Below, piece by piece: positions 30,352 through 41,998 of a stretch of 61,355 bases of DNA. Each line of letters opens with the position of its first letter. Position 1 is the first letter of the stretch. The stretch comes from Burkholderiaceae bacterium (GTDB lineage: Bacteria > Pseudomonadota > Gammaproteobacteria > Burkholderiales > Burkholderiaceae_C): the NCBI GenBank assembly GCA_023954035.1, contig JAMLIT010000021.1:1-61355 (forward strand). The letters are read 5' to 3'. The translations under genes were made by a program, and so were the position numbers. Below the pieces are notes generated by a model. It searched no databases. It was not told the origin of the DNA and saw only the letters and a list, made by a program, of their open reading frames with translations.

Positions 30352-30380
30352 AAAACGCCCGCAGCGCGGGCGTTTTTTTT
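30352..30380 (+). terminator. terminator after the FAS1 genes
   Basis: ACGCCCGC/GCGGGCGT stem with an AGC loop and eight T. Confidence 0.9.
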
Positions 30381-30392
30381 GGTGCAAGGGCG

Positions 30393-31025
30393 TTACCGAG
30401 CGCGCAGCCCTTCAAAGCAGGTGCGCAACACCAGATCGACGATTTCCTCATCGCGATACAACGTGCTGTCTTTCAAAAAACCCACCACCGGGTCGCAAGC
30501 CCGCGCATACAGGGTGTAGAGCACCACGATGGGGGGCAGGTCGGCGTCGATCACGCCCTGCTCCTGCGCCTGGGTGATCCATTCGCCCATGAGGTCGCTC
30601 ACCTCGATGACGCCGTCCGCGTACGACCTGTTGGCCATGAGCACGGCGCGCAGCGTCGAGTTGCGGCTGGGAAGCAGGGGCATTTCCTGCGCCAGCAGGC
30701 GCTCGAGCGACCAACGCACTGCCGCTTGGAGCTTGTCGAGCGCAGACAGGGAGCCATCGAGCGACTTCAAATAAGCCTGCGCTGCAGACAGGACCTCGAC
30801 CATCGCCGCGCTGCACAGTTCTTCCTTGCTGCCGAAGTGCTTGTACAAGCTGGCCTTGGCGATGCCCACCTTGCCTGCGACGTCGTCCATGGTCATCGCA
30901 TCGAACGACTTCTCGCCCAGCAGATCGCAGGCCGACTGCAAGATCGCACGTTCGCGGGCTTGGTGCATCTGCTCTTTAAAAGAGACTTTGGCTGGTGCGG
31001 ACTGCATACCCGCTATCTTATGCAT
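30393..31025 (-). CDS. TetR/AcrR family regulator
   Basis: A 210-residue regulator with HTH at about 45-68 (MTMDDVAGKVGIAKASLYKHF) and an all-helical ligand domain. The alternative ATG at 31007 gives 204 residues; neither start has a clear Shine-Dalgarno. Downstream of it is the convergent FAS1 operon, upstream the LysR gene on the same strand. The ligand is unknown. Confidence 0.87.
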   Translation of the reverse strand: MHKIAGMQSAPAKVSFKEQMHQARERAILQSACDLLGEKSFDAMTMDDVAGKVGIAKASLYKHFGSKEELCSAAMVEVLSAAQAYLKSLDGSLSALDKLQAAVRWSLERLLAQEMPLLPSRNSTLRAVLMANRSYADGVIEVSDLMGEWITQAQEQGVIDADLPPIVVLYTLYARACDPVVGFLKDSTLYRDEEIVDLVLRTCFEGLRAR

Positions 31026-31105
31026 CTTGGTAGAAAATTGGATGCACTGGTCACATTAAAACTTTAGGGTTTTTACGCGACCCAGCTCCGGTTTCTCTCT
31101 AGGTT

Positions 31106-32014
31106 TCAAGCCAGCGCGCTGGCAGCGCCACCGATCAGCGCCTGCGTCAGGCTGTCGAGAACGGCCGATTCCAGGTTCCAGCAGTGCCAGTACAGGGCGA
31201 TCGAAAGTGTCTGACCAGGCAGCAAGTCCACCAGCCGTCCCTGAGCAAGTGCATCGCGCACCAGAATCTCGGGCAGGATGGCCACCGCCCATCCCGCCTG
31301 CACCGCGCGCAGCTGGCCCTCGGTGCTGGGCACGAACAGCTGGTGCAGCGACACCCGCTTGAGGCCGAAGGCGCGCGCAACAAACTCCACCGCCATGTCG
31401 TCCTTGCGGTTGAAGGAGACAAAAGAGACTTCACGAAAGCTGTGCTGCGTGAGCCCCCGGGGCAGGCAGCGCGCGGCAAACTGGGCCTCGGCCACGGCCA
31501 CGTAGCGCATGGAACCCAAGGGGACCATGCGGCAGCCGCGCAAGGCCTGCTTGAGCGTGGTGACGCAGCCTAGCACCTGGCCCGAGCGCAGCCACTCCTG
31601 GGTGAAATCCTGGTCGTCGGCAATGATCTCCAGCGGCAGGCGCTGGCGCGCCAGCGGGCCGAGCGCGTCAAGCGCCCAGGTGGCAATGCTGTCGGCGTTG
31701 ACGGCAATGGCAATGCGCTCCTCCTCGCGCCCGCCGCCTTGCGCGCTGGGCGCCAGCTCCTGGAGGTCGCGCTCGAGGTCCGCACGCAGCAGCCGCATCT
31801 GTTTGGTGTGCTTGAGCAGCAACTGCCCCGCGCTGGTGGGACGCAGCGGGCGGCTGCGGACGATCAGTACCGACCCCACCTGCGCCTCCAATGCCCGCAG
31901 GCGCTGCGAGACGGCCGATTGCGTCACGTTCAGCCGTTGGGCCGCACGCTCGAACCCTCCTTCTTCCACGATGGCGGCGAGGCATTCAAGGGCGATGGGA
32001 TCGAAAGTGCTCAT
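31106..32014 (-). CDS. ArgP/IciA-type LysR regulator
   Basis: A 302-residue LysR regulator. The N-terminal DPIALECLAAIVEEGGFERAAQRLNVTQSAVSQRL and central domain (ALRGCRMVPLGSMRYVAVA) follow the ArgP pattern. ArgP proteins usually control a LysE/ArgO basic amino-acid exporter next door; no such gene lies beside it here, so the target is unclear. Confidence 0.86.
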   Translation of the reverse strand: MSTFDPIALECLAAIVEEGGFERAAQRLNVTQSAVSQRLRALEAQVGSVLIVRSRPLRPTSAGQLLLKHTKQMRLLRADLERDLQELAPSAQGGGREEERIAIAVNADSIATWALDALGPLARQRLPLEIIADDQDFTQEWLRSGQVLGCVTTLKQALRGCRMVPLGSMRYVAVAEAQFAARCLPRGLTQHSFREVSFVSFNRKDDMAVEFVARAFGLKRVSLHQLFVPSTEGQLRAVQAGWAVAILPEILVRDALAQGRLVDLLPGQTLSIALYWHCWNLESAVLDSLTQALIGGAASALA

Positions 32015-32132
32015 GGAGGCCCCGCAGTGTGGGAATCGGCTTGCCTCCGATTAGATAACAAACGCCCGCGACGCTACCTGCCTTCTCCTCGACCCAAGCC
32101 CTTCGACCCCGTGGGAGCCGCCATGGGGCGCA

Positions 32133-33338
32133 TCACTTCTTGCGTTGCACGATCAGGTTGCGCCGGGCGTCCTCGGGGTAGGCAAACGTGATGGCACCGC
32201 CCTGGACTTTCCCCATGACCAGCATATTGGCTGTTAGCGCATCCTTGTCCTTGCTGCTGAACGGGCGCTCATAGGTGGCAACCACGCCGTAGTAAACACG
32301 TGGAATGTTCTCTAGCGCGGTCTTCATGGCCGGGCCGCCCAGCTTTCCGTCGCGGATGCCGAGCAGCGCATAGGTGAACAGATAGACCGCGTCGTAGCCC
32401 TGCGCAGCCGCCATCGGAACCACCATGCGCCCACCCCATTTGCGTGCATAAGCGCTCAAAAACGCGGCGCGGCGCTCGTTGCTGGGTTCGGCGATGAAGG
32501 TCTGCGCCATCAACGCTCCGTCAGCGGCCTCGCGCGCGCCCTCGATGAAGAAGGGAAAGGACAGCGGCCAGGCGCCCACCTGCGGCACCTTCCAGCCCAG
32601 GTCGCGCCGGCCATTGGCAATGGCCGCATTCTCCGGACCCACGGTGTAGCTGAAAACCACGTTCGCACCCGCGTCGCGCGCCACCTTGAGCTGCTCGCGC
32701 AAGTCGGTGACGCCCAGGGGAAAGCGGGTGACGTTGACCGCGCGCAACTGGTGCGAAGCCAGCGCCGCCTCCACGTCCTTCAGGCCCGCTTCGCCGTAGC
32801 CGGTGGTGTCGGCAAAGATCGCCACCTTGGTCCAGCCGCGCTTGACCAGGTCATTGACGACGAACGGCGCCTGGATGCTGTCGCGCGCCGAGGTACGAAA
32901 AATGTAGCTCTCAGCGGGCGCGTACTTGGCGGTCAGCGGCGTGCCGGTGGCGCAAGGAATGATCAAGGGGCTTTTTGCCTCCTGAAACACTTCCAGTGCC
33001 TTCTGCGCCACGCCGGTGTTGCAAAAACCGATGGTGCCGACCACCTTTTCAGCCAGCACGTCGCGCGCGGCCTTCACTCCCACGTCGGGCGTGCCCTGGT
33101 CGTCGCGCACCACCAGTTCCAGCGGCCTGCCGAGGTAGCCGCCTACGGCATTGATCTCTTCCACCGCCAGCTCTATCCCTTGCAGCAGCGGTTTGCCAAA
33201 ATCCGACGAAGGCCCCGTAAACGGGCCGATGACGCCCAGTTTGACCGGCTCCTGCGCCAGGCAGAGCAAGGGCAAGGCAGCGCACAGCACGGCCAATACG
33301 GCGCGCAATCCGCCTCTGTGAGTGCGAATGCATGGCAT
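32133..33338 (-). CDS. periplasmic binding protein, branched-chain amino acid (LivK) type
   Basis: A 401-residue protein: signal peptide to about residue 28 (LCLAQ-EP), then the Peripla_BP_6 pattern (KLGVIGPFTGPSSDFGKPLLQGIELAVEEIN, VGTIGFCNTG, WTKVAIFADTTGYG). These feed ABC permeases or act as receptors. No permease or ATPase genes adjoin it, so it is an orphan component. The ligand is not predictable. Confidence 0.88.
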   Translation of the reverse strand: MPCIRTHRGGLRAVLAVLCAALPLLCLAQEPVKLGVIGPFTGPSSDFGKPLLQGIELAVEEINAVGGYLGRPLELVVRDDQGTPDVGVKAARDVLAEKVVGTIGFCNTGVAQKALEVFQEAKSPLIIPCATGTPLTAKYAPAESYIFRTSARDSIQAPFVVNDLVKRGWTKVAIFADTTGYGEAGLKDVEAALASHQLRAVNVTRFPLGVTDLREQLKVARDAGANVVFSYTVGPENAAIANGRRDLGWKVPQVGAWPLSFPFFIEGAREAADGALMAQTFIAEPSNERRAAFLSAYARKWGGRMVVPMAAAQGYDAVYLFTYALLGIRDGKLGGPAMKTALENIPRVYYGVVATYERPFSSKDKDALTANMLVMGKVQGGAITFAYPEDARRNLIVQRKK

Positions 33339-33460
33339 CTTTTCCTCCCGTAGTGCGGCAAGCCGCCGCTTTGGGAGAGGATGAGTCAGAAGCGGGCCCG
33401 GCCATTTCGGCGTTTACCCTGGGCTGGCAAGGCCTTGTCAGCAATCAGAAAGACTGGCGG

Positions 33461-34372
33461 CTACGATGCCGGACCGGTCTTGCCACGCGGCTTGTCGCGC
33501 GCCTCGCGCACGTCGCCCGGCAGGCGCGCGTGCATCCAGCGCAGCAGATCGGCCCACATCTCGCGCTGCTCGGCCTCTTTGGGCATGCGCAGCGCATGCG
33601 GCAACTCGATGGTGACGACGGGCAGGCCCAGCTGCAGCCCACCAAAATGCCCCAGCGAACCGGGAAACACGCCCACCTGTTCGAGTCTCAACGCACCCAA
33701 CCGGCGCGGTGGCGTCATCGGGCCATCGAAATCGAGCACGCCGTACGGTGCGTGGATGCTGACCACCAACTGGGGTGCAAAGCGCTCGACCTGGTCGTTC
33801 AGAAACCGTGTTTCCGGTTCGGAAAGCGCCTCGGGGCCCGGCCAGCGCCGGGGGTCTTTGCGAGCGCGGGTTTTCCAGTGCAAGGGTGCGTCGTGGTCCC
33901 ATCCCGGCGTACGGAAATTGCGGTTGAGGTCCACGCCCTTGGCATTGGTGCGCTGGGGCCTGCGCGCCAGCAGGCCATCGGGATTGGCCACAGGGACGAA
34001 GCGCCAGTGCACGTCCCGCGGTGCCTTGGCAGCCAGCGCGATCCAGCGCATGGCCAGTGCACCGGACGTGAGTTCGTCGCCATGGATCGCACCGATCACC
34101 AGCACCCGCAGGGGCTCGGCGGACGCCTTGCCTGGCGGCGCTTTGCTGACCACGTCGCGCCAGTACAGCGGCACGCCTTTGCGCGAGAACGCTCCGCTTT
34201 CCTCCAGCCCGGCCGCTTCGCAGTCGGTCCGTGAGACGCCGGGCAGACGGGGCGCCAGCAAGGCGCAAGCGACCGTGGCCTGCGGCGGCGCAAACCGGGG
34301 CTCGGCCACCGCCTCCGTGCCGCCAGCCAGGAGGAGCAGGAGAGTGAGCAATCGCAGCGTGGACTTGGTCAC
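33461..34372 (-). CDS. M14-family zinc carboxypeptidase (MpaA-like)
   Basis: A 303-residue exported peptidase. Signal peptide 1-23; zinc ligands in GAIHGDE and SIHAPYG; substrate residues in NPDGLLARR and GVDLNRNFR; catalytic glutamate in VTIELPHA. The pattern matches murein tripeptide amidase MpaA and related M14 enzymes that trim cell-wall peptides. MpaA itself is cytoplasmic, so a periplasmic version is a variant. Confidence 0.86.
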   Translation of the reverse strand: MTKSTLRLLTLLLLLAGGTEAVAEPRFAPPQATVACALLAPRLPGVSRTDCEAAGLEESGAFSRKGVPLYWRDVVSKAPPGKASAEPLRVLVIGAIHGDELTSGALAMRWIALAAKAPRDVHWRFVPVANPDGLLARRPQRTNAKGVDLNRNFRTPGWDHDAPLHWKTRARKDPRRWPGPEALSEPETRFLNDQVERFAPQLVVSIHAPYGVLDFDGPMTPPRRLGALRLEQVGVFPGSLGHFGGLQLGLPVVTIELPHALRMPKEAEQREMWADLLRWMHARLPGDVREARDKPRGKTGPAS

Positions 34373-34574
34373 AGCGCCCCCAAGGCGGCGCGCATCAGGG
34401 CGCCACCTGGTCCGATGCGGTCGCAGGCGCGCCGAAACAGGCGCAGAAGCGAGCGACGGGCGCGGGGAGCTTGGAGCTTGGATACATCGATCGGGACCTG
34501 CCGCTGCCGCAGCCTGCGCAGCGCAATTTCAAACGGGGCTCCATAATAGCCGGCCCCGCTTGCTCCCGCCCCTC

Positions 34575-35084
34575 GTGCCGCGTCTCCTCCAGCCCCGCCC
34601 GCCCAGTTTCTCCACCCGCGAGTTCCGCTCCGCGCTCGGCATGTTCGCCACCGGAGTCACCATCGTCACGGCCCGGGCGGCCGACGGCCGGTTGGTGGGG
34701 GTGACGGCCAATTCCTTCAATTCGGTGTCTCTGGATCCGCCCCTGGTGCTGTGGAGCCTGGCGCGCGTCGCCGCTTCCATGGCGGCGCTGTCCGCCGGAT
34801 CGCACTACGCCATCAACGTCCTGGCGGCCGACCAGCAGGCGCTGGCCGAGCAGTTTGCCGCGCGCGGCGTGGACCGCTGGGCCGGCGTGGACCACGTGCC
34901 CGGCGTGGCCGGCGCGCCACTGTTGGTGGGTACGGTGGCCAGCTTTGAATGCTTCAATCGCAGCCGCTACGAAGAGGGCGACCACGTCATCTTCGTGGGC
35001 CAGGTCGAGCACTGCAGGCACCGCGCGGGTGCTGCGCCACTGCTGTACCACGGCGGGCGATTCTTTACCGAGCATCCGCTCTGA
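34575..35084 (+). CDS. flavin reductase-like FMN-binding protein
   Basis: A 169-residue protein of the flavin reductase/DIM6-NTAB family: FRSALGMFATGVTIVTARA, TANSFNSVSLDPPLVLWSL and a C-terminal PLLYHGGRF. These reduce FMN/FAD with NAD(P)H, usually for a partner monooxygenase, which is not seen here. The GTG at 34575 was chosen as the closest start before the conserved region; no clear Shine-Dalgarno is visible, so the start is uncertain. Confidence 0.85.
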   Translation: MPRLLQPRPPSFSTREFRSALGMFATGVTIVTARAADGRLVGVTANSFNSVSLDPPLVLWSLARVAASMAALSAGSHYAINVLAADQQALAEQFAARGVDRWAGVDHVPGVAGAPLLVGTVASFECFNRSRYEEGDHVIFVGQVEHCRHRAGAAPLLYHGGRFFTEHPL

Positions 35085-35091
35085 AAATGAG

Positions 35092-35113
35092 CAGCGGGGC
35101 CAACGCCCCGCTG
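35092..35113. terminator. hairpin between convergent genes
   Basis: CAGCGGGGC/GCCCCGCTG stem with a CAAC loop between the flavin reductase and dctM stops. The T run is poor, so terminator activity is uncertain. Confidence 0.45.
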
Positions 35114-35137
35114 TGCACATTCATCTGCCTGGCGCGA

Positions 35138-36421
35138 TCATTTGCCCATCATCAGTTCCGGCAGGAACAGGCTGATCTGCGGAATGTAGGTGACCATCAT
35201 CAGGAAGACCAGCAGCACCATCAGCCACGGCAGCGCGGCGCGGGTGACTTCCACCAGGCTCATGCCGGTCACCCCACTGGTCACGAACAGGTTCAGGCCC
35301 ACGGGCGGCGTCACCATGCCGATCTCCATGTTCACCACCATGATGATGCCCAGGTGAATCGGGTCGATACCCAGTTGCGTCGCAATCGGGAAGAAGATCG
35401 GCGCGAGGATCAGGATGATGCCGGTGGGTTCCATGAAGTTGCCGGCGATGAGCAGGATGACGTTGACCACCATCAGAAACATCCACGGCGCCATGCCCAT
35501 GCCGACGATTTGCTCGGCAATGGTCTGGGGAATGCGCTCGGTGGTCAGCACGTGGGCGAACAGCAGGGCATTGGCCACGATGAACATCAGCATCACCGTG
35601 GTGCGGCCCGCTTCCAGAAAGACATGCGGCAAATCCTTGAAGCCCAGATCACGGTAAATGAAAACCGCCACGAACAGGGCGTACACCGCCGACACGGCCG
35701 CCGCTTCCGTGGGCGTGAAGATGCCGCCGTAGATGCCGCCCATGATGATGACCAGCAGCATCAGGCCCCACATGGATTCGCGCAGCGCACGCAGCACTTC
35801 GCCCATGCTGGCCTTGGGCGGCGGTGTGGTTTTGAGCTTGCCGGCGCGCCACCAGACGGCAACCATCAGCATCAGGCCCAGTACCAGCCCCGGCACCACG
35901 CCCGCGAGGAAGATGCGGCCGACCGACACCTCGGTCACGGCGGCGTACACCACCATCACGATGGAAGGCGGTATCAGGATGCCCAGCGTACCGGCGTTGC
36001 AAATCACGCCCGCGCCGAACTCTTTCGGGTAGCCGTTTTTCACCATGCCCGCGATGACGATGGAGCCGATGGCCACCACGGTCGCCGGGCTCGAACCGGA
36101 CACCGCAGCAAACAACATGCACGCCAGCACCGAGGCAATCGCCAGGCCCCCTTGCAGGTGCCCGACGGCGGCAATGGCAAAGTTCACCATGCGCTTGGCC
36201 ACTCCGCCGGTGGACATGAGCACGCCGGCGAGCACGAAGAAGGGAATCGACATCAGCGTGTAGTGCTCGCTGGTCTCGAACATCTTGATCGTCAGACTGG
36301 CCAGCGAGTCCTGCGAGAAGAAAACGATGGTGACGATGCTGGACAAGCCCAGGCTGATGGCGATCGGCATGCCGATCGCCATGCAGAAGAAAAGCAACGC
36401 AAAAAGTACCAGCGTATTCAT
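35138..36421 (-). CDS. dctM: TRAP transporter large permease (DctM)
   Basis: A 427-residue, about 12-TM permease of the TRAP DctM family, with GTLGILIPPSIVMVVYA, FTPTEAAAVSAVYAL and NMEIGMVTPPVGLNLFV motifs. It is the Na+-driven transport channel. The ATG overlaps the dctQ stop by 4 nt (36418-36421). The set dctP-Q-M reads on the minus strand, next to a DctB/R-like two-component system, so C4-dicarboxylates or related acids are likely substrates. Confidence 0.95.
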   Translation of the reverse strand: MNTLVLFALLFFCMAIGMPIAISLGLSSIVTIVFFSQDSLASLTIKMFETSEHYTLMSIPFFVLAGVLMSTGGVAKRMVNFAIAAVGHLQGGLAIASVLACMLFAAVSGSSPATVVAIGSIVIAGMVKNGYPKEFGAGVICNAGTLGILIPPSIVMVVYAAVTEVSVGRIFLAGVVPGLVLGLMLMVAVWWRAGKLKTTPPPKASMGEVLRALRESMWGLMLLVIIMGGIYGGIFTPTEAAAVSAVYALFVAVFIYRDLGFKDLPHVFLEAGRTTVMLMFIVANALLFAHVLTTERIPQTIAEQIVGMGMAPWMFLMVVNVILLIAGNFMEPTGIILILAPIFFPIATQLGIDPIHLGIIMVVNMEIGMVTPPVGLNLFVTSGVTGMSLVEVTRAALPWLMVLLVFLMMVTYIPQISLFLPELMMGK

Positions 36422-36945
36422 ACCGTGTCCTCCTTGGCCTTCAGGCCCATGGCTTCGGCGGCCTCGTCGGCCAGGCGCAGGGAGTCGGCGCGGCCGCTGA
36501 GCAAGTCGTACAAGATTTGCAGGAAGCGAAAACCGGTCAGCGCCATGCCCAGCGGCATCACGGCGAGCACCCACCAGCGCTCGATCGGCATGTCTTCCAG
36601 CTCAATACCCACCTGCCTCATCTTGAGCACGTATTCCATGGAGCCCACCAGCACGAAGCCCACATACACCAGGCACAAGACCACGGCGAGCACGCCAAAG
36701 AACTTGCGTTTGCCGGCAGGCAGCAGCTTGACCAGGGCGTCGACGCCAATGTGCGAACCCACGCGCACGCCGTAGGAGACGCCCACAAAAATCATGATGG
36801 CGAAGAAAACCGTGGTCAGCTCCATGGCCCAGGTCAATCCGCTGTTGAACACATAGCGCATCACGACCTGCACGAAAGTCAGGCCAGTCATGGCCAGCAG
36901 CATGAGGGAGATGATCCATTCCTCGAGACGGTCCAGGATTTTCAT
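36418..36945 (-). CDS. dctQ: TRAP transporter small permease (DctQ)
   Basis: A 175-residue four-TM protein of the DctQ family (MRYVFNSGLTWAMELTTVFFAIMIFVG, HIGVDALV). It pairs with DctM. The ATG at 36945 is preceded by GGAG at 6 nt; a TTG four codons earlier is less likely. The Shine-Dalgarno directly abuts the poly-U of an upstream hairpin. Confidence 0.93.
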   Translation of the reverse strand: MKILDRLEEWIISLMLLAMTGLTFVQVVMRYVFNSGLTWAMELTTVFFAIMIFVGVSYGVRVGSHIGVDALVKLLPAGKRKFFGVLAVVLCLVYVGFVLVGSMEYVLKMRQVGIELEDMPIERWWVLAVMPLGMALTGFRFLQILYDLLSGRADSLRLADEAAEAMGLKAKEDTV

Positions 36946-36955
36946 GATGGGCTCC

Positions 36956-36982
36956 AAAAAAAGCCCCGGTCGCGCCGGGGCT
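36956..36982 (-). terminator. attenuator-like terminator between dctP and dctQ
   Basis: On the minus strand: AGCCCCGG/CCGGGGCT stem with a TCGCG loop, then six to seven U. It lies inside the operon and would make dctP mRNA exceed dctQM mRNA, as wanted for an abundant binding protein. The U run touches the dctQ Shine-Dalgarno. Confidence 0.8.
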
Positions 36983-37008
36983 GGGTTGCTCGCTCTGGTC
37001 AGCGGACC

Positions 37009-39137
<2,129 letters not shown>

Positions 39138-39177
39138 GCCCGCTATGCTACGGCGATGCGCGAGCCGCCACACTCCC

Positions 39178-41217
39178 ATGCACGCCTTGCCACCCACGCC
39201 GCCGCTTGATTTCGCCCTGCTGCAGCAAGCGCCGCCCGGACAAGGGCCGCGCGGGCGTCGCACGCTGTGGTGGCTGCTGGGGCTGCTGCTTCTAGTGGTG
39301 GCCTCGGTGGTGGCGCTGGTGCTGTATCTCAACGCTTTCGAGCACGAAGAAGAAGAGCGCCGCCGTGTCTCAGACGGCCAGTGGCTGGAGCAAAGCGTGC
39401 GCTTTCACTTCGTGCGCCTGGAAGAAGACTTGCGCGTGCTGGCACGCCAGGCGCTGCAGCGCCCGGATGCCCCCGCGCGCGTGGCGCCCAGCGTTCAAGG
39501 CGGTCTGCTGTGGAACCAGCCCGGTGCCGTGCTCTGGCACGGCTGGCAGGCCTACGACCCCCAGCATCCCGGCGCCAACCAGCCGCCAGACCTGCGTCGG
39601 GCGCGAGCAGCCCACCCCTGGAATGACGAAGCGCTGGCGAGCATGCTCGACATTGCCGTCGGCCTGCGCCGTTCGAGCTACGCCGGACCGCTGCGCGACG
39701 CCCAGGGCCAGGCGACCGACGTCGTCTGGCTGGCGGTTCCTTACTTCGAGCGCGGCGAGTTCCTTGGCAACTACCTGGCCGCGCTGTCGATGAATGCCTG
39801 CGTCGATGGCCTGGTGCCCGCCTGGTTCCACCAGACACACCGCGTGCAGCTGGCCAGCGATCCGGCGCTGGCGCCGGCGGGGCAGGAAGCCCCGGCCCCG
39901 GCCTCGTACCTGGCGGCGATGAACCTTCCGGGCACCGACATGTTCATTGAAATTGCACCGCTGCGGGCGCAGCCGGCCATGGTGCCCCGCCTGTTCCTTC
40001 TGGTCGCGCTGCTTTTCCTGGCGGGCATGCTCGTCAGTCTGCTGGCCCTGCGCCGCGACATTGCCAAGCGCCAGCGCGTGCAGGCGCTGCTGCAGGCGCA
40101 GATGGTGCTGCGCACCGCGATGGAGGATTCGGTCACCATCGGCATGCGCGCCTGGGCGCCCGACGGCCGAATCCTCTATGTCAACGAAGCGTTTTGCCGC
40201 ATGGTGGGCTACAGCGCCGCCGAGCTGCTCGGGCGCCGCGCTCCCATGCCGTACTGGCCGGCCAACCGCGCAGAGGAAATCCACGTGATGCACCGGGACG
40301 TAATTGCCCAGGGAACGCGCAGCGAAGGCCTGGAAGTGCAGTTCCAGCACCGCGACGGCCACCTGGTCGACGTGCTGATTCACGAAGCGCCGCTGGCGAC
40401 GGCGAGCGGCGAGCCCGTCGGCTGGATGAGTTCGGTGCTCGACATCAGCGAGAAGAAGCGCGCCGAGCGGCTGGCGGCGCAGCAGCAGGAACGCCTGGAG
40501 GCCTCGGGTCGGCTGGTGGCCGTGGGCGAGGCCGCATCCACGCTGGCGCACGAGCTCAACCAGCCGCTGGGCGCGCTCAGCAGCTTTGCCCATGGTCTGC
40601 TCAATCGGCTGCAAAGTCGCAGCGTCTCGGCCGAAGAGATCGAGCGCGTGGTGCAGCGCATGGCGCGCCTGTCGGACAAGGCCGGCGGCATCATCCAGCG
40701 CGTCAACGCCTTTGCGCGCCGCCGCGAGCTGGTACTGGCGCCCGTCGATCTTGCCCATTTCGTGCAGCGCTGCATTGCCAGCCATCCGCGCGCCGATGCG
40801 GTGCGCGTGGAATGGTCGGCCGCGCCCGCGGACGTATGGGTGCAGGCCGACGAACTGCTGCTGGAACATGTACTCAACAACCTGCTCGCCAATGCCTGCG
40901 CCTGGTCCGTGCGCTGCGGCGAGGCGCCGCGGGTGCGCGTGACGCTGGCGAGTGCACCGGCACCCGGCATGGCCAGCGTGTCGGTCGCCGACAACGGGCC
41001 CGGCGTGGCCGAGGCGGACCGCGAGCAGATTTTCAACGCCTTTTTCAGCACACAGGAGGGCGGAATGGGCATGGGTCTGGCGATTTGCCGCTCCATCGTC
41101 GAAGCCCACCATGGACGCATTGAAGTGGGGCGCGACGAGGAACTGGGCGGCGCCCGGTTCACGGTCTGGCTGCCTATGGCGCCGGGCGCAGCCTTGCAGA
41201 GCAAAGAGACGCCATGA
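39178..41217 (+). CDS. DctB-like sensor histidine kinase with PAS domain
   Basis: A 679-residue membrane kinase. TM1 about 29-50; a 230-residue periplasmic sensor; TM2 near 282-305; a PAS domain (about 320-440, RILYVNEAFCRMVGYSAAEL); HisKA with H458 in STLAHELNQPLG; HATPase with N box NNLLANAC, G1 VADNGPGVAE and G2 GGMGMGLAIC. It resembles DctB/DctS kinases that sense dicarboxylates and drive TRAP operons. The ATG at 39178 was preferred to 39124, which overlaps the divergent gene. Confidence 0.9.
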   Translation: MHALPPTPPLDFALLQQAPPGQGPRGRRTLWWLLGLLLLVVASVVALVLYLNAFEHEEEERRRVSDGQWLEQSVRFHFVRLEEDLRVLARQALQRPDAPARVAPSVQGGLLWNQPGAVLWHGWQAYDPQHPGANQPPDLRRARAAHPWNDEALASMLDIAVGLRRSSYAGPLRDAQGQATDVVWLAVPYFERGEFLGNYLAALSMNACVDGLVPAWFHQTHRVQLASDPALAPAGQEAPAPASYLAAMNLPGTDMFIEIAPLRAQPAMVPRLFLLVALLFLAGMLVSLLALRRDIAKRQRVQALLQAQMVLRTAMEDSVTIGMRAWAPDGRILYVNEAFCRMVGYSAAELLGRRAPMPYWPANRAEEIHVMHRDVIAQGTRSEGLEVQFQHRDGHLVDVLIHEAPLATASGEPVGWMSSVLDISEKKRAERLAAQQQERLEASGRLVAVGEAASTLAHELNQPLGALSSFAHGLLNRLQSRSVSAEEIERVVQRMARLSDKAGGIIQRVNAFARRRELVLAPVDLAHFVQRCIASHPRADAVRVEWSAAPADVWVQADELLLEHVLNNLLANACAWSVRCGEAPRVRVTLASAPAPGMASVSVADNGPGVAEADREQIFNAFFSTQEGGMGMGLAICRSIVEAHHGRIEVGRDEELGGARFTVWLPMAPGAALQSKETP

Positions 41218-41861
41218 ACCGCATCGCCATCCATATCGTTGACGACGACGCCGACGTGCGCGACGGGCTGGCCTGGCTGTTTGATTCCAGGGGCTACCAC
41301 GCGGCCACCTGGTCCGGCGGAGACGCCTTTCTGCACGCCATTGGCAAGCTCGCGCCCGACTGGGACCACGCCGTGGTGCTGATGGACATCCGCATGGAGC
41401 CGCTTTCTGGCCTGGCGACGTTCGAGCGTCTGCAGCAAATGGGATGCCCCTGGCCCGTGCTGTTTCTGACCGGGCACGGCGACGTGGGCATGGCCGTGGC
41501 AGCCGTGAAAAACGGCGCCTGGGATTTTCTGGAAAAACCGTTTCAGGACAACCTGCTGGTCGACCGCATCGAGCAGGCCCTGGCCGCCGCCAGCGCGCAG
41601 CGCGCCACCGACCTGAAGGCCCAGCGCCTGCGCACCGCACTGGCCAGCCTGAGCCAGCGCGAGCGCGAGGTGCTGGCCGAACTGATCCGGGGCCATTACA
41701 ACAAGACCATAGCCGACCACCTGGGCATCACCCAGCGCACCGTGGAGTTCCATCGGGCGAACATTTTCAACAAGCTGGGCGTGCAATCGGCGATCGAGCT
41801 GGCACACCAGATGGGACGGCTGGGCGCCGCCTCGGCAAGCAGCGCCGAGTCCGGCGACTGA
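41214..41861 (+). CDS. response regulator, FixJ/DctR type (receiver + LuxR HTH)
   Basis: A 215-residue regulator. Receiver with acidic pocket D10-D12, phospho-acceptor D58 (VLMDIRM) and K in LEKPF; C-terminal LuxR HTH (LSQREREVLAELIRGHYNKTIADHLGITQRTVEFHRANI) at about 145-205. The ATG overlaps the kinase stop by 4 nt. Probably activates the neighbouring dctPQM set. Confidence 0.93.
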   Translation: MNRIAIHIVDDDADVRDGLAWLFDSRGYHAATWSGGDAFLHAIGKLAPDWDHAVVLMDIRMEPLSGLATFERLQQMGCPWPVLFLTGHGDVGMAVAAVKNGAWDFLEKPFQDNLLVDRIEQALAAASAQRATDLKAQRLRTALASLSQREREVLAELIRGHYNKTIADHLGITQRTVEFHRANIFNKLGVQSAIELAHQMGRLGAASASSAESGD

Positions 41862-41998
41862 GCAGCCTGGCCGAAGCGGCAATGCAAGTCCCTGCGCTGC
41901 ACTGCGGCAAACCCGCGCGGTTTTGACAAGCCGGCTCAGGATGAAAAAATGACGCGATTGTCTGGGCCAACACCCGGCCCCCGTCCACCTGGAGCCCC

